Source: Nonomuraea basaltis
Lineage (GTDB): Bacteria > Actinomycetota > Actinomycetes > Streptosporangiales > Streptosporangiaceae
DNA length: 64,000 bases
Assembly: GCF_005893125.1 (NCBI RefSeq)
Contig: NZ_VCJS01000037.1
Span: 1 to 64,000 of the forward strand
Reading direction: 5' to 3'
Shown: positions 32,820 through 41,813 of the stretch, one piece after another
Position numbering within the stretch: position 1 is the stretch's first letter
Layout of the letters: each line of letters starts with the position of its first letter
The notes under the pieces: model-generated
Database searches by the model: none
The model's input: the letters and a program-made list of their open reading frames with translations, nothing else
Told to the model about the DNA's origin: nothing
Position numbers and translations under genes: made by a program

Positions 32820-33284
32820 ATGACCCGTTCCTCACTCGCGGTCGTGTGCCTGGCAGGTGCACTGCTGGGCTGCACCGCGGCCCCTGGCTCTCCCGACCGG
32901 ACTTCGGCGCCCACCGTGGCATCCGGCGAGGCGGCGAACGTTGCCGGGGAGCGGTATCACGCCACCGAGCTGCGTCCCGGCGACTGCATCGACCCCATGC
33001 CCGAGAGCGTCATGGTGACGGTGGTGCCCTGTGCCGTGCCGCATGCGGCGGAGTTCGCCACCACGTACGTCATTCCGGAAGGTCCTTGGCCGGGCGTGGC
33101 CGAGCTGGGGCGGCTGGCGGAGGACGGGTGCGGGCCGAGGATGCGGTATGTGCCGTCGAGGAAGGACGAGGTCGGCGTCGTCGGACTCGTTCCGCGGGAG
33201 GAGGACTGGCCGCGGAACAGGACGGCGTACTGCCTGGCCATCCCGCCGGACGGCGGGAAACTCGTCGGCCGCGTCATCCTGTAG
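32820..33284 (+). CDS. Small lipoprotein with septum-formation-like domain
   Basis: 154 residues from ATG 32820. Lipobox ALLGC (lipidated Cys near residue 18). The outer domain reads LRPGDCIDPMPESVMVTVVP, CAVPHAAEFATTYV, GCGPRM, YCLAIPPDGGKLVGRVI: the cysteine pattern of the actinobacterial Septum_form/DUF4190-associated domain. Function unknown; probably envelope-associated. Confidence 0.75.
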   Translation: MTRSSLAVVCLAGALLGCTAAPGSPDRTSAPTVASGEAANVAGERYHATELRPGDCIDPMPESVMVTVVPCAVPHAAEFATTYVIPEGPWPGVAELGRLAEDGCGPRMRYVPSRKDEVGVVGLVPREEDWPRNRTAYCLAIPPDGGKLVGRVIL

Positions 33285-33310
33285 CGGGCGTGCTCAGCCG
33301 GAGCAGGCCG

Positions 33311-33328
33311 GCCCGTGCCTTTACGGGC
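33311..33328. terminator. Short hairpin between the lipoprotein and PaaX genes
   Basis: GCCCGT (33311-33316) pairs with ACGGGC (33323-33328), loop GCCTTT. It overlaps the PaaX stop codon and lies between convergent genes. Weak. Confidence 0.35.
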
Positions 33329-34163
33329 GTAGCGGGAGCTCATCGAGGACTGCCTCGGCCAGTTTCGCCGCCCTGGGGTCGTAGCGGCTCGCCAGCGTGT
33401 GGAACAGCTTCTCGGCGCGGATCGCCGGCCAGTCGGCGGGCAGGTGCTCGGCCGGGAGGCGTGGGTCCTGGCGGACGAGCTGGAGCCAGTCGGCGTGCAG
33501 GAGCAGTTGTCTGGCCAGGTCGTCGGCGGCGGACGGGAGCGGGTGCGGGGTGTCCCAGCGGTCGAGGAAGGCCCGGTAGCGTAGGGCGATCTGGTCGGTG
33601 TCGAACGCCTTGCGGACCAGGTCGGCCGACTCGGTCGGCTTGAGCGCCCGCGCCTGGAGCACCGTGACGTTGTCGCCCAGCCCGAGCGGGGCGAGCATCG
33701 CCTCGACGTCCTTCGTCCCCGGCGCGATCCACAGCCCGCCCTGCAGCAGCCCGAACCCGGCCCAGATGAGCTGGGAGCGCAGGTCGTGGCGGGTGCTGCG
33801 TTCGCTGCCCGGCAGGGAGAAGCCGACGAGCGTCCAGGTGCCGTCCCAGTCGCGGTTGACCGCGCCGGTCTCCCAGACGTGCCTGCGCCCGTCCTCGAGC
33901 ACGTCGGTGGCGTGCGGGGTGAGCCCGAAGTAGACCTTTTTGCCCCGGCGGTGCCTGGCCAGCAGGTTGCGCTTGGCCATGCGGGTGAGCGTCGAGCGCA
34001 CCGCCTCCTCCGAGACGCCCAGGCGGGCGAAGACGTCGATGACGCTGCCCGAGTAGACCGCGGTGTCGCGCCCCAGCACGTAGATGCCGAGAAAGCTGAA
34101 CATCAGGGACTGCGGCCGCGCCGACGGCACCTGCGGCTGGTCCTGCCCATCCTCGCGCTTCAC
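33321..34163 (-). CDS. PaaX family transcriptional repressor
   Basis: 280 residues if started at GTG 34163 (VKREDGQDQPQV); ATG 34205 is possible. The winged-helix start is PQSLMFSFLGIYVLGRDTAV and VFARLGVSEEAVRSTLTRMA, diagnostic of PaaX, followed by the ferredoxin-like middle (WTLVGFSLPGSERSTRHDLR) and PaaX C-terminal domain. PaaX proteins repress aromatic-acid genes and respond to acyl-CoA thioesters. It is divergent from the SDR-led catabolic operon, which also contains a CoA ligase, so it may sense a pathway CoA ester. Confidence 0.9.
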   Translation of the reverse strand: MKREDGQDQPQVPSARPQSLMFSFLGIYVLGRDTAVYSGSVIDVFARLGVSEEAVRSTLTRMAKRNLLARHRRGKKVYFGLTPHATDVLEDGRRHVWETGAVNRDWDGTWTLVGFSLPGSERSTRHDLRSQLIWAGFGLLQGGLWIAPGTKDVEAMLAPLGLGDNVTVLQARALKPTESADLVRKAFDTDQIALRYRAFLDRWDTPHPLPSAADDLARQLLLHADWLQLVRQDPRLPAEHLPADWPAIRAEKLFHTLASRYDPRAAKLAEAVLDELPLRP

Positions 34164-34543
34164 AGGCAAGAGAGTAGAGGGAGCGGGGATGGCGGGCAAA
34201 ACCATGACGCTAGTCGCCAATGTGCCCTACGTCCAGAGGGTCAGCCGCCACCAAAGTGTGCAGATTTTTGTCGGCAGGCAGATTATTGCCGAACGTCGAA
34301 CGGCGGCTTATGGTCCGCGTGTGGGACGAATCTGGATGATCCTGCCGGCAGCGTCGAGCGCCGGCATCCGGCCCTCGTTGTCCGACCGGCCAGGCTCGCC
34401 CGGCCGTCGCACAAGCCGTCCCTGTCGCGGTGAGGTGGGGCGGGAAGGGTGCTCGAATATTGGGCAAAACTTTGACCTGGGTCATATAAGTGCCCTACAT
34501 TGACGGAAGTCGTCAGAGTCTTGCGGTGTTTGGGGTGGAATAG
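34164..34543. promoter_or_regulatory. Control region between PaaX and the hydroxycinnamate operon
   Basis: 380 bases without a gene. It is less GC-rich than the flanks. The 9-base word GTGCCCTAC occurs twice in the same orientation (34219 and 34490 regions), once near each gene start. The palindrome TGACC TG GGTCA is at 34473-34484, followed by CATATAAGT. No clear -35/-10 pair can be assigned. Confidence 0.4.
34473..34484. promoter_or_regulatory. Palindrome TGACCTGGGTCA, operator candidate
   Basis: Perfect five-base arms with a two-base centre, 60 bases upstream of the SDR start codon in the PaaX/SDR divergent region. PaaX is the obvious candidate binder. Confidence 0.4.
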
Positions 34544-35449
34544 ATGGATTTGTCGGGCAAGGTGGCGGTGGTCACCGGGGCTGGTCGCGGTCTCGGACGG
34601 GCGTACGCGGAGGCCCTCGCGGCCGCCGGCGCGGCGGTGGTCGTCAACGACGTGGACGCCGTAGCGGCCGCCCAGGTCGTCGAGACCGTGGTCGCCGAGG
34701 GCGGCAGGGCCGTGGCCGCGGTCGGCGCCGTCGGCGGGGCCGAGGTGGCCCAGCGGCTGGTCGACACCGCGGTCAAGGAGTTCGGCCGGCTCGACGTGCT
34801 GGTGACCAACGCCGGCATCCTGCGCGACCGGGTGCTGTGGAAGATGTCCGACGAGGACTTCGACGCGGTCGTCGAGGTGCACCTGCGCGGCACGTTCACC
34901 TGCGCCCGCGCGGCGGCCGTACGCATGCGCGAGCAGGGCGAAGGCGGCCGTCTGATCCTCATCTCCTCGCCGGCCGGCCAGCGCGGGAACTTCGGCCAGA
35001 CCAACTACGCCGCCGCCAAGGCCGGCATCGTGGCGATGGCCCGCACCTGGGCGCTGGAGCTGGCCAGGGCGAACGTCACCGTGAACGCCGTCGTGCCGGT
35101 CGCGGCCACCGAGATGACCAAGACGATCCCCGCCTTCGCGCCGGTCCTGGAGGAGGCCGAGCGCACCGGCCGCCCGCTGCCGGAATGGCTGCGCAAGGAC
35201 GAGGGCCTCGGCACGGTCGAGGACGTGGCCGGGCTCATCGTCTACCTCGCCTCGGACGCCTCGGCCGGCGTCACCGGGCAGGCCGTCGGCGTCGGCGGCG
35301 ACCGGCTGGCGCTGTGGTCGCATCCCGCCGAGAAGGCCGTCGCGTACGCCGACGGCGGCTGGAGCGCCGACGCCATCGCCGCCTCCTGGCACGAGGGCGT
35401 GGGCGCCGAGCCGGAGACGTACGGAATCCCCGCTCCCAAGGGAGCCTGA
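34544..35449 (+). CDS. Short-chain dehydrogenase (probable beta-hydroxyacyl-CoA dehydrogenase)
   Basis: 301 residues. SDR motifs: TGAGRGLGRAYAEAL (12-26), NAGILRD, catalytic S in LILISSPAG, and YAAAK. The C-terminal extension (after about 250) beyond the classical fold resembles the SDRs of multifunctional beta-oxidation enzymes. First gene of an operon with amidohydrolase, MaoC hydratase, transporter and CoA ligase. In the rhodococcal cou pathway an SDR oxidises the beta-hydroxy CoA ester of hydroxycinnamates; I infer the same job here. Confidence 0.8.
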   Translation: MDLSGKVAVVTGAGRGLGRAYAEALAAAGAAVVVNDVDAVAAAQVVETVVAEGGRAVAAVGAVGGAEVAQRLVDTAVKEFGRLDVLVTNAGILRDRVLWKMSDEDFDAVVEVHLRGTFTCARAAAVRMREQGEGGRLILISSPAGQRGNFGQTNYAAAKAGIVAMARTWALELARANVTVNAVVPVAATEMTKTIPAFAPVLEEAERTGRPLPEWLRKDEGLGTVEDVAGLIVYLASDASAGVTGQAVGVGGDRLALWSHPAEKAVAYADGGWSADAIAASWHEGVGAEPETYGIPAPKGA

Positions 35450-35450
35450 G

Positions 35451-36338
35451 GTGGACCCCGAGATGGACACCGCCGAGCTGGTCGCGATCGACGTCCACAC
35501 CCACGCCGAGGTCTCCAAGGACGGGCACGGCTCGCTCAGCCCGGAGCTGTTCGGCGCCTCCGGCGAGTATTTCGGCTCCCATGACCGGCCGGCCATCCCC
35601 CAGATGGCCGCCTACTACCGGGAGCGGAAGATGGCGGCGGTGGTGTTCACCGTGGACGCCGAGCACGCCACCGGCCATCCCCGCATCTCCAACGAGGAGA
35701 TCGCCGAGAGCTGCGCGGAACACCCCGACGTGCTCATCCCGTTCGCCAGCGTCGATCCGTGGAAGGGCAGGGCGGGCGCGCGCGAGGCCCGCCGCCTGAT
35801 CACCGAGCACGGCGTGCGCGGGTTCAAGTTCCACCCGAGCATCCAGGGCTTCGACCCCAACGACCGGATGGCGTACCCGCTCTACGAGGTGATCGAGGAG
35901 CTCGGCGCGGTGGCGCTGTTCCACACCGGCCAGACCGGCATCGGCGCGGGCGTGCCGGGAGGCGGCGGCATCCGGCTGAGGCACTCCAACCCCATGCTGG
36001 TCGACGACGTGGCCGTGGACTTCCCGCACCTGCGCGTCATCCTGGCCCACCCGTCCTTCCCCTGGCAGGACGAGGCGCTCGCGGTCGCCACCCACAAGCC
36101 GCACGTGTACATCGACCTGTCCGGCTGGTCGCCGAAATACTTCCCGCCGCAGCTTGTCCGGTACGCCAACACGCTGCTCAAGGACAAGGTGCTCTTCGGC
36201 TCCGACTATCCGGTGATCACCCCGGACCGATGGCTGGCGGACTTCGCCAAGCTCGACATCAAGCCAGAGGTCCGCCCCAAGATCCTCAAAGACAACGCCG
36301 CACGCCTGCTCGGCCTGACCCCCAAGGAGCTGCCATGA
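35451..36338 (+). CDS. Amidohydrolase-family hydrolase, CouO-like
   Basis: 295 residues from GTG 35451 (ATG 35463 possible), one base after the SDR stop. Amidohydrolase_2 features: IDVHTHAEV (first metal His pair), GFKFHPSIQGF, ALFHTGQTG, VILAHPSFPW, and FGSDYPV with the final Asp. The family includes ACMSD decarboxylases and CouO, which cleaves aryl-beta-ketoacyl-CoA to an aromatic acid and acetyl-CoA. Its position between SDR and MaoC favours the CouO role over a decarboxylase. Confidence 0.72.
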   Translation: MDPEMDTAELVAIDVHTHAEVSKDGHGSLSPELFGASGEYFGSHDRPAIPQMAAYYRERKMAAVVFTVDAEHATGHPRISNEEIAESCAEHPDVLIPFASVDPWKGRAGAREARRLITEHGVRGFKFHPSIQGFDPNDRMAYPLYEVIEELGAVALFHTGQTGIGAGVPGGGGIRLRHSNPMLVDDVAVDFPHLRVILAHPSFPWQDEALAVATHKPHVYIDLSGWSPKYFPPQLVRYANTLLKDKVLFGSDYPVITPDRWLADFAKLDIKPEVRPKILKDNAARLLGLTPKELP

Positions 36339-36793
36339 CGACCATCGCGAACGGACTGGAGGAGCTCAAGGCGCTGGCCGGGACCGGCCTCGGCCACAGC
36401 GACTGGCTGGAGATCACCCAGGAGCGGGTGAACACCTTCGCCGACGCCACGAACGACCACCAGTGGATCCACGTGGACCCGGAGAAGGCCAAGGACGGGC
36501 CGTTCGGCGGCCCGATCGCCCATGGCTACCTGACCCTGTCGCTGCTCATCCCCCTGTTCAACGAGCTGCTCGACATCCAGGGCATGAAGATGAGCATCAA
36601 CTACGGGCTGGAGAAGGTCCGCTTCCCGAGCCCCGTCAAGGTGGGCGGCAAGATCCGCCTGGCCGCCAAGGTCGCCGAGGTCGCGGACGTCCCCGGCGAC
36701 GGCGTCCAGATGCTGCTCGACTTCACCGTGGAGATCGACGGCGCGGCCAAGCCCGCGTGCGTCGCCCGTGCCGTCTACCGGCACTACGCCTGA
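36335..36793 (+). CDS. MaoC family enoyl-CoA hydratase
   Basis: 152 residues; ATG 36335 overlaps the previous stop. The hot-dog hydratase motif is FADATNDHQWIHVDPEKAKD followed by FGGPIAHGYLTLSLL, with catalytic D and H in place (about 31 and 36). It would hydrate the cinnamoyl-CoA double bond before the SDR step. Length is the single-domain MaoC type. Confidence 0.88.
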   Translation: MTTIANGLEELKALAGTGLGHSDWLEITQERVNTFADATNDHQWIHVDPEKAKDGPFGGPIAHGYLTLSLLIPLFNELLDIQGMKMSINYGLEKVRFPSPVKVGGKIRLAAKVAEVADVPGDGVQMLLDFTVEIDGAAKPACVARAVYRHYA

Positions 36794-36821
36794 CCCTTCG
36801 GATATGAGGAGCCCCCCACTC

Positions 36822-38159
36822 ATGTCAAACCCCATCCAGCTGCGCCGCGCGGTGGCCTCGAGCTTCATCGGCAGCGTCATCGAGTACTACGACTTCCTCC
36901 TGTACGCCACGGCCTCCGCCGTCGTGTTCAGCAAGGTCTTCTTCTCCAACCTCGACCCCCTGGTCGCCACGGTGGCCAGCCTCGGCACGTTCGCCACCGG
37001 CTATCTGGCCAGGCCGATCGGCGGCGTCGTGTTCGGCCACTTCGGCGACCGGCTGGGCCGCAAGCGGATGCTGGTCATGACCATGGTGCTGATGGGCGTG
37101 GCCAGCTTCCTCATCGGGGTGCTGCCCACGTACGAACAGGCCGGCGTGCTCGCGCCGATCGCGCTCGTCCTGCTCAGGATCGTGCAGGGGGTCGCGGTCG
37201 GCGGCGAGTGGGGCGGCGCGGTGCTGATGTCGGCAGAACACGCCACCGGGCACGCCACCGCCCGCCGCGGCCTGTGGGCGAGCTTCACCAACGCGGGAGC
37301 TCCGTTCGGCATGGTGCTGTCCACGGGAGCGCTGAGCGGCACCGCCGCCGTGCTGGGCAACGACGCGTTCCTGGCGTGGGGGTGGCGGGTCCCGTTCCTG
37401 ATCAGCATCGTGCTGCTGGCGATCGGCCTGTTCGTCAGGACGCGGGTGGAGGAGACGCCGGTGTTCAGCGCCGCCCTCAAGGAGAAGGTGTCCCGGGCCC
37501 CGCTGATGGACGTCCTGCGCGACCAGCCCAGGACGCTGCTGCTCGGGGTCGGCGTGGGACTGGCCGCGTTCGTGGCGCAGGGCACGCTCACCACGTTCCT
37601 CATCGCGTACGGTGTGCAGTCCGGTTTCGAGCGGCAGACCGTGCTGAACGGGCTGACGCTCTCTTCGGGGCTGGCCGTGGTCGGCATCCTCGGCTGGTCG
37701 GCCCTGTCGGACCGGGTCGGGCGGCGCCCGGTCGTCATCACGGGCGCGCTGATCATGGCGGTGTACGCGTTCGTCCTGTTCCCGCTGGTGGACAGCGGCA
37801 GCGCTGCGCTGCTCACCATCGCGCTCATCCTCGGCCAGTCGATCATCCACCCATTGATGTACGGGCCGCTCGCCGCGCTCTACACCGAGCTGTTCAGCAC
37901 CCGCAGCCGCTACACCGGCGCGTCGCTCGGCTACCAGCTCGCCGGGCTCGGAGCCGGGCTGGCCCCGGTGCTGTTCGCCCAGATCATGGCCTCCAGCGGC
38001 GGCGGCGGGACGTTCATAGTCTCCGCGGTCATCGCCGCCGCGTGCCTGCTCGCCGTGGCCTGCACGCTGGCGCTCAAGGAGACCAGCCGCGGTGACCTCA
38101 CCGCGGACACGGCTCCAGGCGCGGTCGCGGGCGTCACCGGAGCCCCTTCGCAACGTTAG
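36822..38159 (+). CDS. MFS metabolite:proton symporter (aromatic acid uptake)
   Basis: 445 residues from ATG 36822 after GAGGAG. Twelve membrane helices. The start SSFIGSVIEYYDFLLYATAS and FGHFGDRLGRKRMLV mark the MHS subfamily (ProP, ShiA, PcaT types). It sits inside the catabolic operon directly before the CoA ligase, so it most likely imports the aromatic acid substrate. Confidence 0.87.
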   Translation: MSNPIQLRRAVASSFIGSVIEYYDFLLYATASAVVFSKVFFSNLDPLVATVASLGTFATGYLARPIGGVVFGHFGDRLGRKRMLVMTMVLMGVASFLIGVLPTYEQAGVLAPIALVLLRIVQGVAVGGEWGGAVLMSAEHATGHATARRGLWASFTNAGAPFGMVLSTGALSGTAAVLGNDAFLAWGWRVPFLISIVLLAIGLFVRTRVEETPVFSAALKEKVSRAPLMDVLRDQPRTLLLGVGVGLAAFVAQGTLTTFLIAYGVQSGFERQTVLNGLTLSSGLAVVGILGWSALSDRVGRRPVVITGALIMAVYAFVLFPLVDSGSAALLTIALILGQSIIHPLMYGPLAALYTELFSTRSRYTGASLGYQLAGLGAGLAPVLFAQIMASSGGGGTFIVSAVIAAACLLAVACTLALKETSRGDLTADTAPGAVAGVTGAPSQR

Positions 38160-38172
38160 GAGACACACGCTC

Positions 38173-39693
38173 ATGCAGAACTCCGGGATAGGCGGCTGGC
38201 CGGCCCGGCGGGCCTTGATGACGCCGGACCGCACGGCCTTCGTCTTCGGCGGCAGATCCCTCACGTACGCCGAGGTCCACGAGCGGGTGACGAAGCTGGC
38301 GGCGCGGCTGCGGGACAGCGGCGTGCGGGCCGGGGACCGCGTCGCCTACCTCGGCCCGAACCACACCGCGTTCGCCGAGACGATGTTCGCCACGCACGTG
38401 CTCGGCGCCGTCTTCGTCCCGCTGAACTTCCGGCTCGCGGCACCCGAGATCGAATACATGCTGGGGCACGCCGGCGCGAAGGTCCTGATCTACGCGCCGC
38501 AGTGCGCCGGCGTGGTGCACGCGCTTCCCGGCACGTCTGCCCTGGACGAGATCGTGGCGCTCGAGGCCGCCGCGCCGGGGGAGCGAGACTACGAGAGCTG
38601 GCTCGCGCAGGGCGACCCCACGCCGATCGACGTGCCGGTGGAGCAGGACGACGTCGCGCTCATCCTGTACACGTCGGGCACCACCGGCCGCCCCAAGGGT
38701 GCCACGCTCAGCCACGCCAACCTGGTGTGGAACACGTTCAACATGCTCATCGGGGTGGACGTGGCCGGCGATGAGACGACGCTGGTCAGCGCCCCGCTGT
38801 TCCACGTCGCGGCGCTGAACCAGACGCTGCTGCCGACCTTCGTCAAGGGCGGCTGCTCGGTCATCATGCCGTCGTGGGACGTGGACACGTGCTTCGACCT
38901 CATCGAGAAGCACGGCGTCACGTGGATGTTCGGGGTCACCACGATGTTCGCCGCGCTCGCCCGCTCGCCGCGCTGGGCCGGGGCGGACCTGTCCTCGGTG
39001 CGCACGCTGATGTCCGGGGGAGCGGCGATCCCGCCCGCCCTGATCCGCACGTACCAGGAGCGGGGGCTGGTGTTCTGCCAGGGGTACGGGCTCACCGAGA
39101 CCTCGCCCGGGGCGACCTTCCTGGAGGCCAGCCAGAGCGCGCGCAAGGCCGGCTCGGCGGGCGTGCCCGTCTTCTTCGCCAACATCCGGGTCGTCCGGCC
39201 GGACCTCACCGACGCCTCGCCCGGCGAGCCCGGCGAGGTCCTCATCCAGGGCCCGAACGTCACACCCGGGTACTGGAGCGATCCGGCGGCGACCGCCGCG
39301 GCCTTCGCCGAGGGCGGCTGGTTCCGCTCCGGCGACGTCGCCACCCTCGACGAGGAGGGGCACCTGTACATCGTGGACCGGGTCAAGGACATGTACATCT
39401 CCGGCGGGGAGAACGTCTATCCCGCCGAGGTGGAGGCCGCCCTCTTCGAGCACCCGGCGGTGGCCGAGGTGGCGGTGGTCGGCGTGCCGGACGCGACGTG
39501 GGGGGAGACCGGCCGCGCGTTCGTGGTCGCCCGCCCCGGGCAGGCCGCCACGGGGGAGGAGTTGCGCGACTTCCTCCGCCCCCGGCTAGCCGCGTACAAG
39601 ATCCCCCGCTACGTCACCTTCGCCGACGACCTGCCGAAGACGGGCTCCGGCAAGATCCAGAAGCTCAAGCTCCGGGACCTGTCCCTGCCCTAA
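38173..39693 (+). CDS. Acyl-CoA synthetase (probable hydroxycinnamate-CoA ligase)
   Basis: 506 residues from ATG 38173 with TAGGAGA upstream. ANL superfamily: AMP-binding P-loop LYTSGTTGRPKGATLSH, QGYGLTETSPGATF (A5), SGDVATLDEEGHLYIVDR (A7/A8), SGGENVYPAEVE, and the catalytic lysine in KTGSGKIQK near the end. It activates a carboxylic acid as AMP and then CoA ester. By context the substrate is a p-hydroxycinnamic acid such as ferulate or coumarate, as for CouL. The stop overlaps the convergent MarR stop by three bases. Confidence 0.87.
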   Translation: MQNSGIGGWPARRALMTPDRTAFVFGGRSLTYAEVHERVTKLAARLRDSGVRAGDRVAYLGPNHTAFAETMFATHVLGAVFVPLNFRLAAPEIEYMLGHAGAKVLIYAPQCAGVVHALPGTSALDEIVALEAAAPGERDYESWLAQGDPTPIDVPVEQDDVALILYTSGTTGRPKGATLSHANLVWNTFNMLIGVDVAGDETTLVSAPLFHVAALNQTLLPTFVKGGCSVIMPSWDVDTCFDLIEKHGVTWMFGVTTMFAALARSPRWAGADLSSVRTLMSGGAAIPPALIRTYQERGLVFCQGYGLTETSPGATFLEASQSARKAGSAGVPVFFANIRVVRPDLTDASPGEPGEVLIQGPNVTPGYWSDPAATAAAFAEGGWFRSGDVATLDEEGHLYIVDRVKDMYISGGENVYPAEVEAALFEHPAVAEVAVVGVPDATWGETGRAFVVARPGQAATGEELRDFLRPRLAAYKIPRYVTFADDLPKTGSGKIQKLKLRDLSLP

Positions 39694-40166
39694 TGCGGGG
39701 GCACGTCGGACAGGGCCGTCCGGCAGCGGTTGAGGTATGCCTCCAGGTCGCGGCGCTGTCGCTGGGTGAGGTCGGCGAGCATGCGCTCCTCCAGGGCGTC
39801 CATCTCCTCGTCGAAGGCCGTGAGCAGCTCGTGGCCCGCGTCCGTGAGGCTGATCAGCAGGGCGCGGCGGTTGTCCGGGTCGCGGCGGCGGGTGATCAGG
39901 CCGCGCCGCTCGAGCGAGGTGATCATGTCGGCCATGGATTGGGCGGTGACGAAGGAGTTGCGGGCCAGCTGAGCGGAGCTGAGCCCGTCGCGGCGGCGCA
40001 GCACGGTGAGCGCGGTGTACTGCAGGGCGGTGATGCCGGTCGGCTTGAGTAACTCGTCCATCCGGGACCGCGCGGCGAGCTCGACCTGCTTCACGACGTA
40101 CAGCAGCGACGGGCGCCGGCTCATGACGTCCGTGCTGCGGTCGTTGCTGCTCGCTGTGTGTCCCAC
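39690..40166 (-). CDS. MarR family regulator (CouR-like by context)
   Basis: 158 residues. Winged helix: GITALQYTALTVLRRRDGLS, AQLARNSFVTAQSMADMITS, LERRGLITRRRDPDNRRALL, about 45-105. It converges tail to tail with the CoA ligase and is divergent from the aldehyde dehydrogenase. The intergenic space holds two copies of CAGGAAAYCTG. CouR of Rhodococcus is a MarR repressor released by p-coumaroyl-CoA; a similar role is likely here. Confidence 0.87.
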   Translation of the reverse strand: MGHTASSNDRSTDVMSRRPSLLYVVKQVELAARSRMDELLKPTGITALQYTALTVLRRRDGLSSAQLARNSFVTAQSMADMITSLERRGLITRRRDPDNRRALLISLTDAGHELLTAFDEEMDALEERMLADLTQRQRRDLEAYLNRCRTALSDVPPH

Positions 40167-40190
40167 CTGGTCTCCTTCGCGATCGACAGT

Positions 40191-40201
40191 CAGATTTCCT
40201 G
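40191..40201 (-). promoter_or_regulatory. Operator candidate, site 1 (CAGGAAATCTG on minus strand)
   Basis: Near-palindromic 11-mer, 25 bases upstream of the MarR start. Differs from site 2 at one base. Together with flanking bases the two sites form a 12-base inverted repeat (TTTCCTGATTAT against ATTATCAGGAAA, one mismatch) 35 bases apart. Confidence 0.55.
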
Positions 40202-40246
40202 ATTATCGCAGTCCTCTTGCGCATTATGCTATGAGGGCGTAATTAT

Positions 40247-40257
40247 CAGGAAACCTG
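40247..40257 (+). promoter_or_regulatory. Operator candidate, site 2 (CAGGAAACCTG)
   Basis: Palindromic 11-mer (CAGG AAA CCTG), 56 bases upstream of the aldehyde dehydrogenase ATG. Likely bound by the divergent MarR protein. Confidence 0.55.
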
Positions 40258-40312
40258 TTGGTTGTACGGAGTGCGGTGCGGCGAGCGATCGCACCGGGAA
40301 GGTGAGCGGGCT

Positions 40313-41794
40313 ATGACCGACTCCGAGGCACAGAACATCCCGGCTCTGAGCCGGCCGCACATCGAGCCCGGCAAGCTCTTCATCGACGGCGAGTGGTGCG
40401 AGGCGAGCGCCAAGGGCAGGAGGGACGTCACCGACCCGTCCACCGGAAAGGTGATCACCACCGTCGCCGAGGCCGACGCCACCGACGTGGAGGCGGCCGT
40501 CACGGCGGCGCGCAAGGCGTTCGGCACGTGGGGGCAGACGTCCGGCCGCGAGCGGGCGCGCATCCTGCACCGGGTCGCCGACATCATCCGGCGGCGGGAG
40601 GACGAGCTCGTCGCGGTGGAGAGCGTCGACGTCGGCAAGCCGGTGAGCCTGTGCCGCGCCGTCGACGTGGCCACGACCGCCGAGATCTACGAGTACTACT
40701 CGGGGCTCGCGCAGACCATCCAGGGCGCGACCCGGCAGATCCCGATCCCCGCGCACGCCTACACCCGGCGCGAGCCGCTCGGCGTGGTCGGCGCGATCAC
40801 GCCGTTCAACTTCCCGCTGATCCTCAGCAGCTCGAAGATCGCCCCGGCGCTCGCCGCGGGCAACGCCGTGGTGCACAAGCCCGCGGAGGACACCCCGCTC
40901 AGCGCGCTGCTGATGGCGGAGATTCTGGCCGAGGCCGGGGTGCCGGACGGCGTGCTCAACGTGGTCACCGGCGGCGGCGCGGAGGTGGGGAAGGCGCTGC
41001 TGCGCCACCCCGGGATCGACAAGATCGCCTTCACCGGCTCGACCCAGATCGGGCGGTACGCGGCCGCCACGGCCGGCGAGGCGCTCAAGCCCGTCACGAT
41101 GGAGCTGGGCGGCAACGCCGCGCAGATCGTGTTCGAGGACGCCGACCTCGACAAGGCGATCGGCTCGGCCATCAAGGGCTTCGTCTTCAACACCGGCCAG
41201 TTCTGCATGGGCGGGCCGCGCCTGCTCGTCCACCGCTCCCTGTACGACACCGTCCTGGAGATCCTGGCGGGAGCCGTCGCCGGGGTGCCGGTCGGCGACC
41301 CCTTCGACCCGGCGACCGTCGTGGGCCCCATGGCCGCCGAGCGGCACCTCGCCAAGGTCGAGGACTATGTACGGCTCGCCAAGGAAGAGGGCGGCCGGGT
41401 CGTCACCGGAGGCGAGCGCCTGGAGCTCGGCGGCGGCTACTACTACCAGCCGACCGTCATCGCCGACCTGGGCGACGACTCGCGCGTCGTGCAGGAGGAG
41501 GTCTTCGGCCCGGTCCTGACCGTCCAGCCCTTCGACACCGAGGACGAGGCCGTGGCCATGGCCAACGGCACGCCGTACGGGCTCGCGGCGGGCCTGCAGA
41601 CCACCGACCTGGCCAGGGCCCACCGCGTGGCGGCACGGCTGGAGGCCGGCATCGTCTGGGTGAACGACTGGGCGATGCTCGACCCGGCGATCCCCTTCGG
41701 CGGCGTCAAGCAGTCCGGCTTCGGGCGGGAGTACGGGCCCGAGGTGCTGGAGTCGTACACCAAGGTCAAGTCCGTCGTCATCTCCCTCGCCTGA
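40313..41794 (+). CDS. Aldehyde dehydrogenase (probable coniferyl aldehyde / vanillin dehydrogenase)
   Basis: 493 residues from ATG 40313. NAD-binding and catalytic motifs: GAITPFNFPLILSSSKIAPA, FTGSTQIGRYAA, catalytic E in TMELGGNAAQ, catalytic C in NTGQFCMGGPR, and EEVFGPVLTVQPF. Length is standard. Followed within 20 bases by an alcohol dehydrogenase; together they could oxidise coniferyl alcohol to ferulate, or handle vanillin made from it. MarR sites lie in the promoter. Confidence 0.85.
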   Translation: MTDSEAQNIPALSRPHIEPGKLFIDGEWCEASAKGRRDVTDPSTGKVITTVAEADATDVEAAVTAARKAFGTWGQTSGRERARILHRVADIIRRREDELVAVESVDVGKPVSLCRAVDVATTAEIYEYYSGLAQTIQGATRQIPIPAHAYTRREPLGVVGAITPFNFPLILSSSKIAPALAAGNAVVHKPAEDTPLSALLMAEILAEAGVPDGVLNVVTGGGAEVGKALLRHPGIDKIAFTGSTQIGRYAAATAGEALKPVTMELGGNAAQIVFEDADLDKAIGSAIKGFVFNTGQFCMGGPRLLVHRSLYDTVLEILAGAVAGVPVGDPFDPATVVGPMAAERHLAKVEDYVRLAKEEGGRVVTGGERLELGGGYYYQPTVIADLGDDSRVVQEEVFGPVLTVQPFDTEDEAVAMANGTPYGLAAGLQTTDLARAHRVAARLEAGIVWVNDWAMLDPAIPFGGVKQSGFGREYGPEVLESYTKVKSVVISLA

Positions 41795-41813
41795 CACCAC
41801 GAGAAGGAACACC

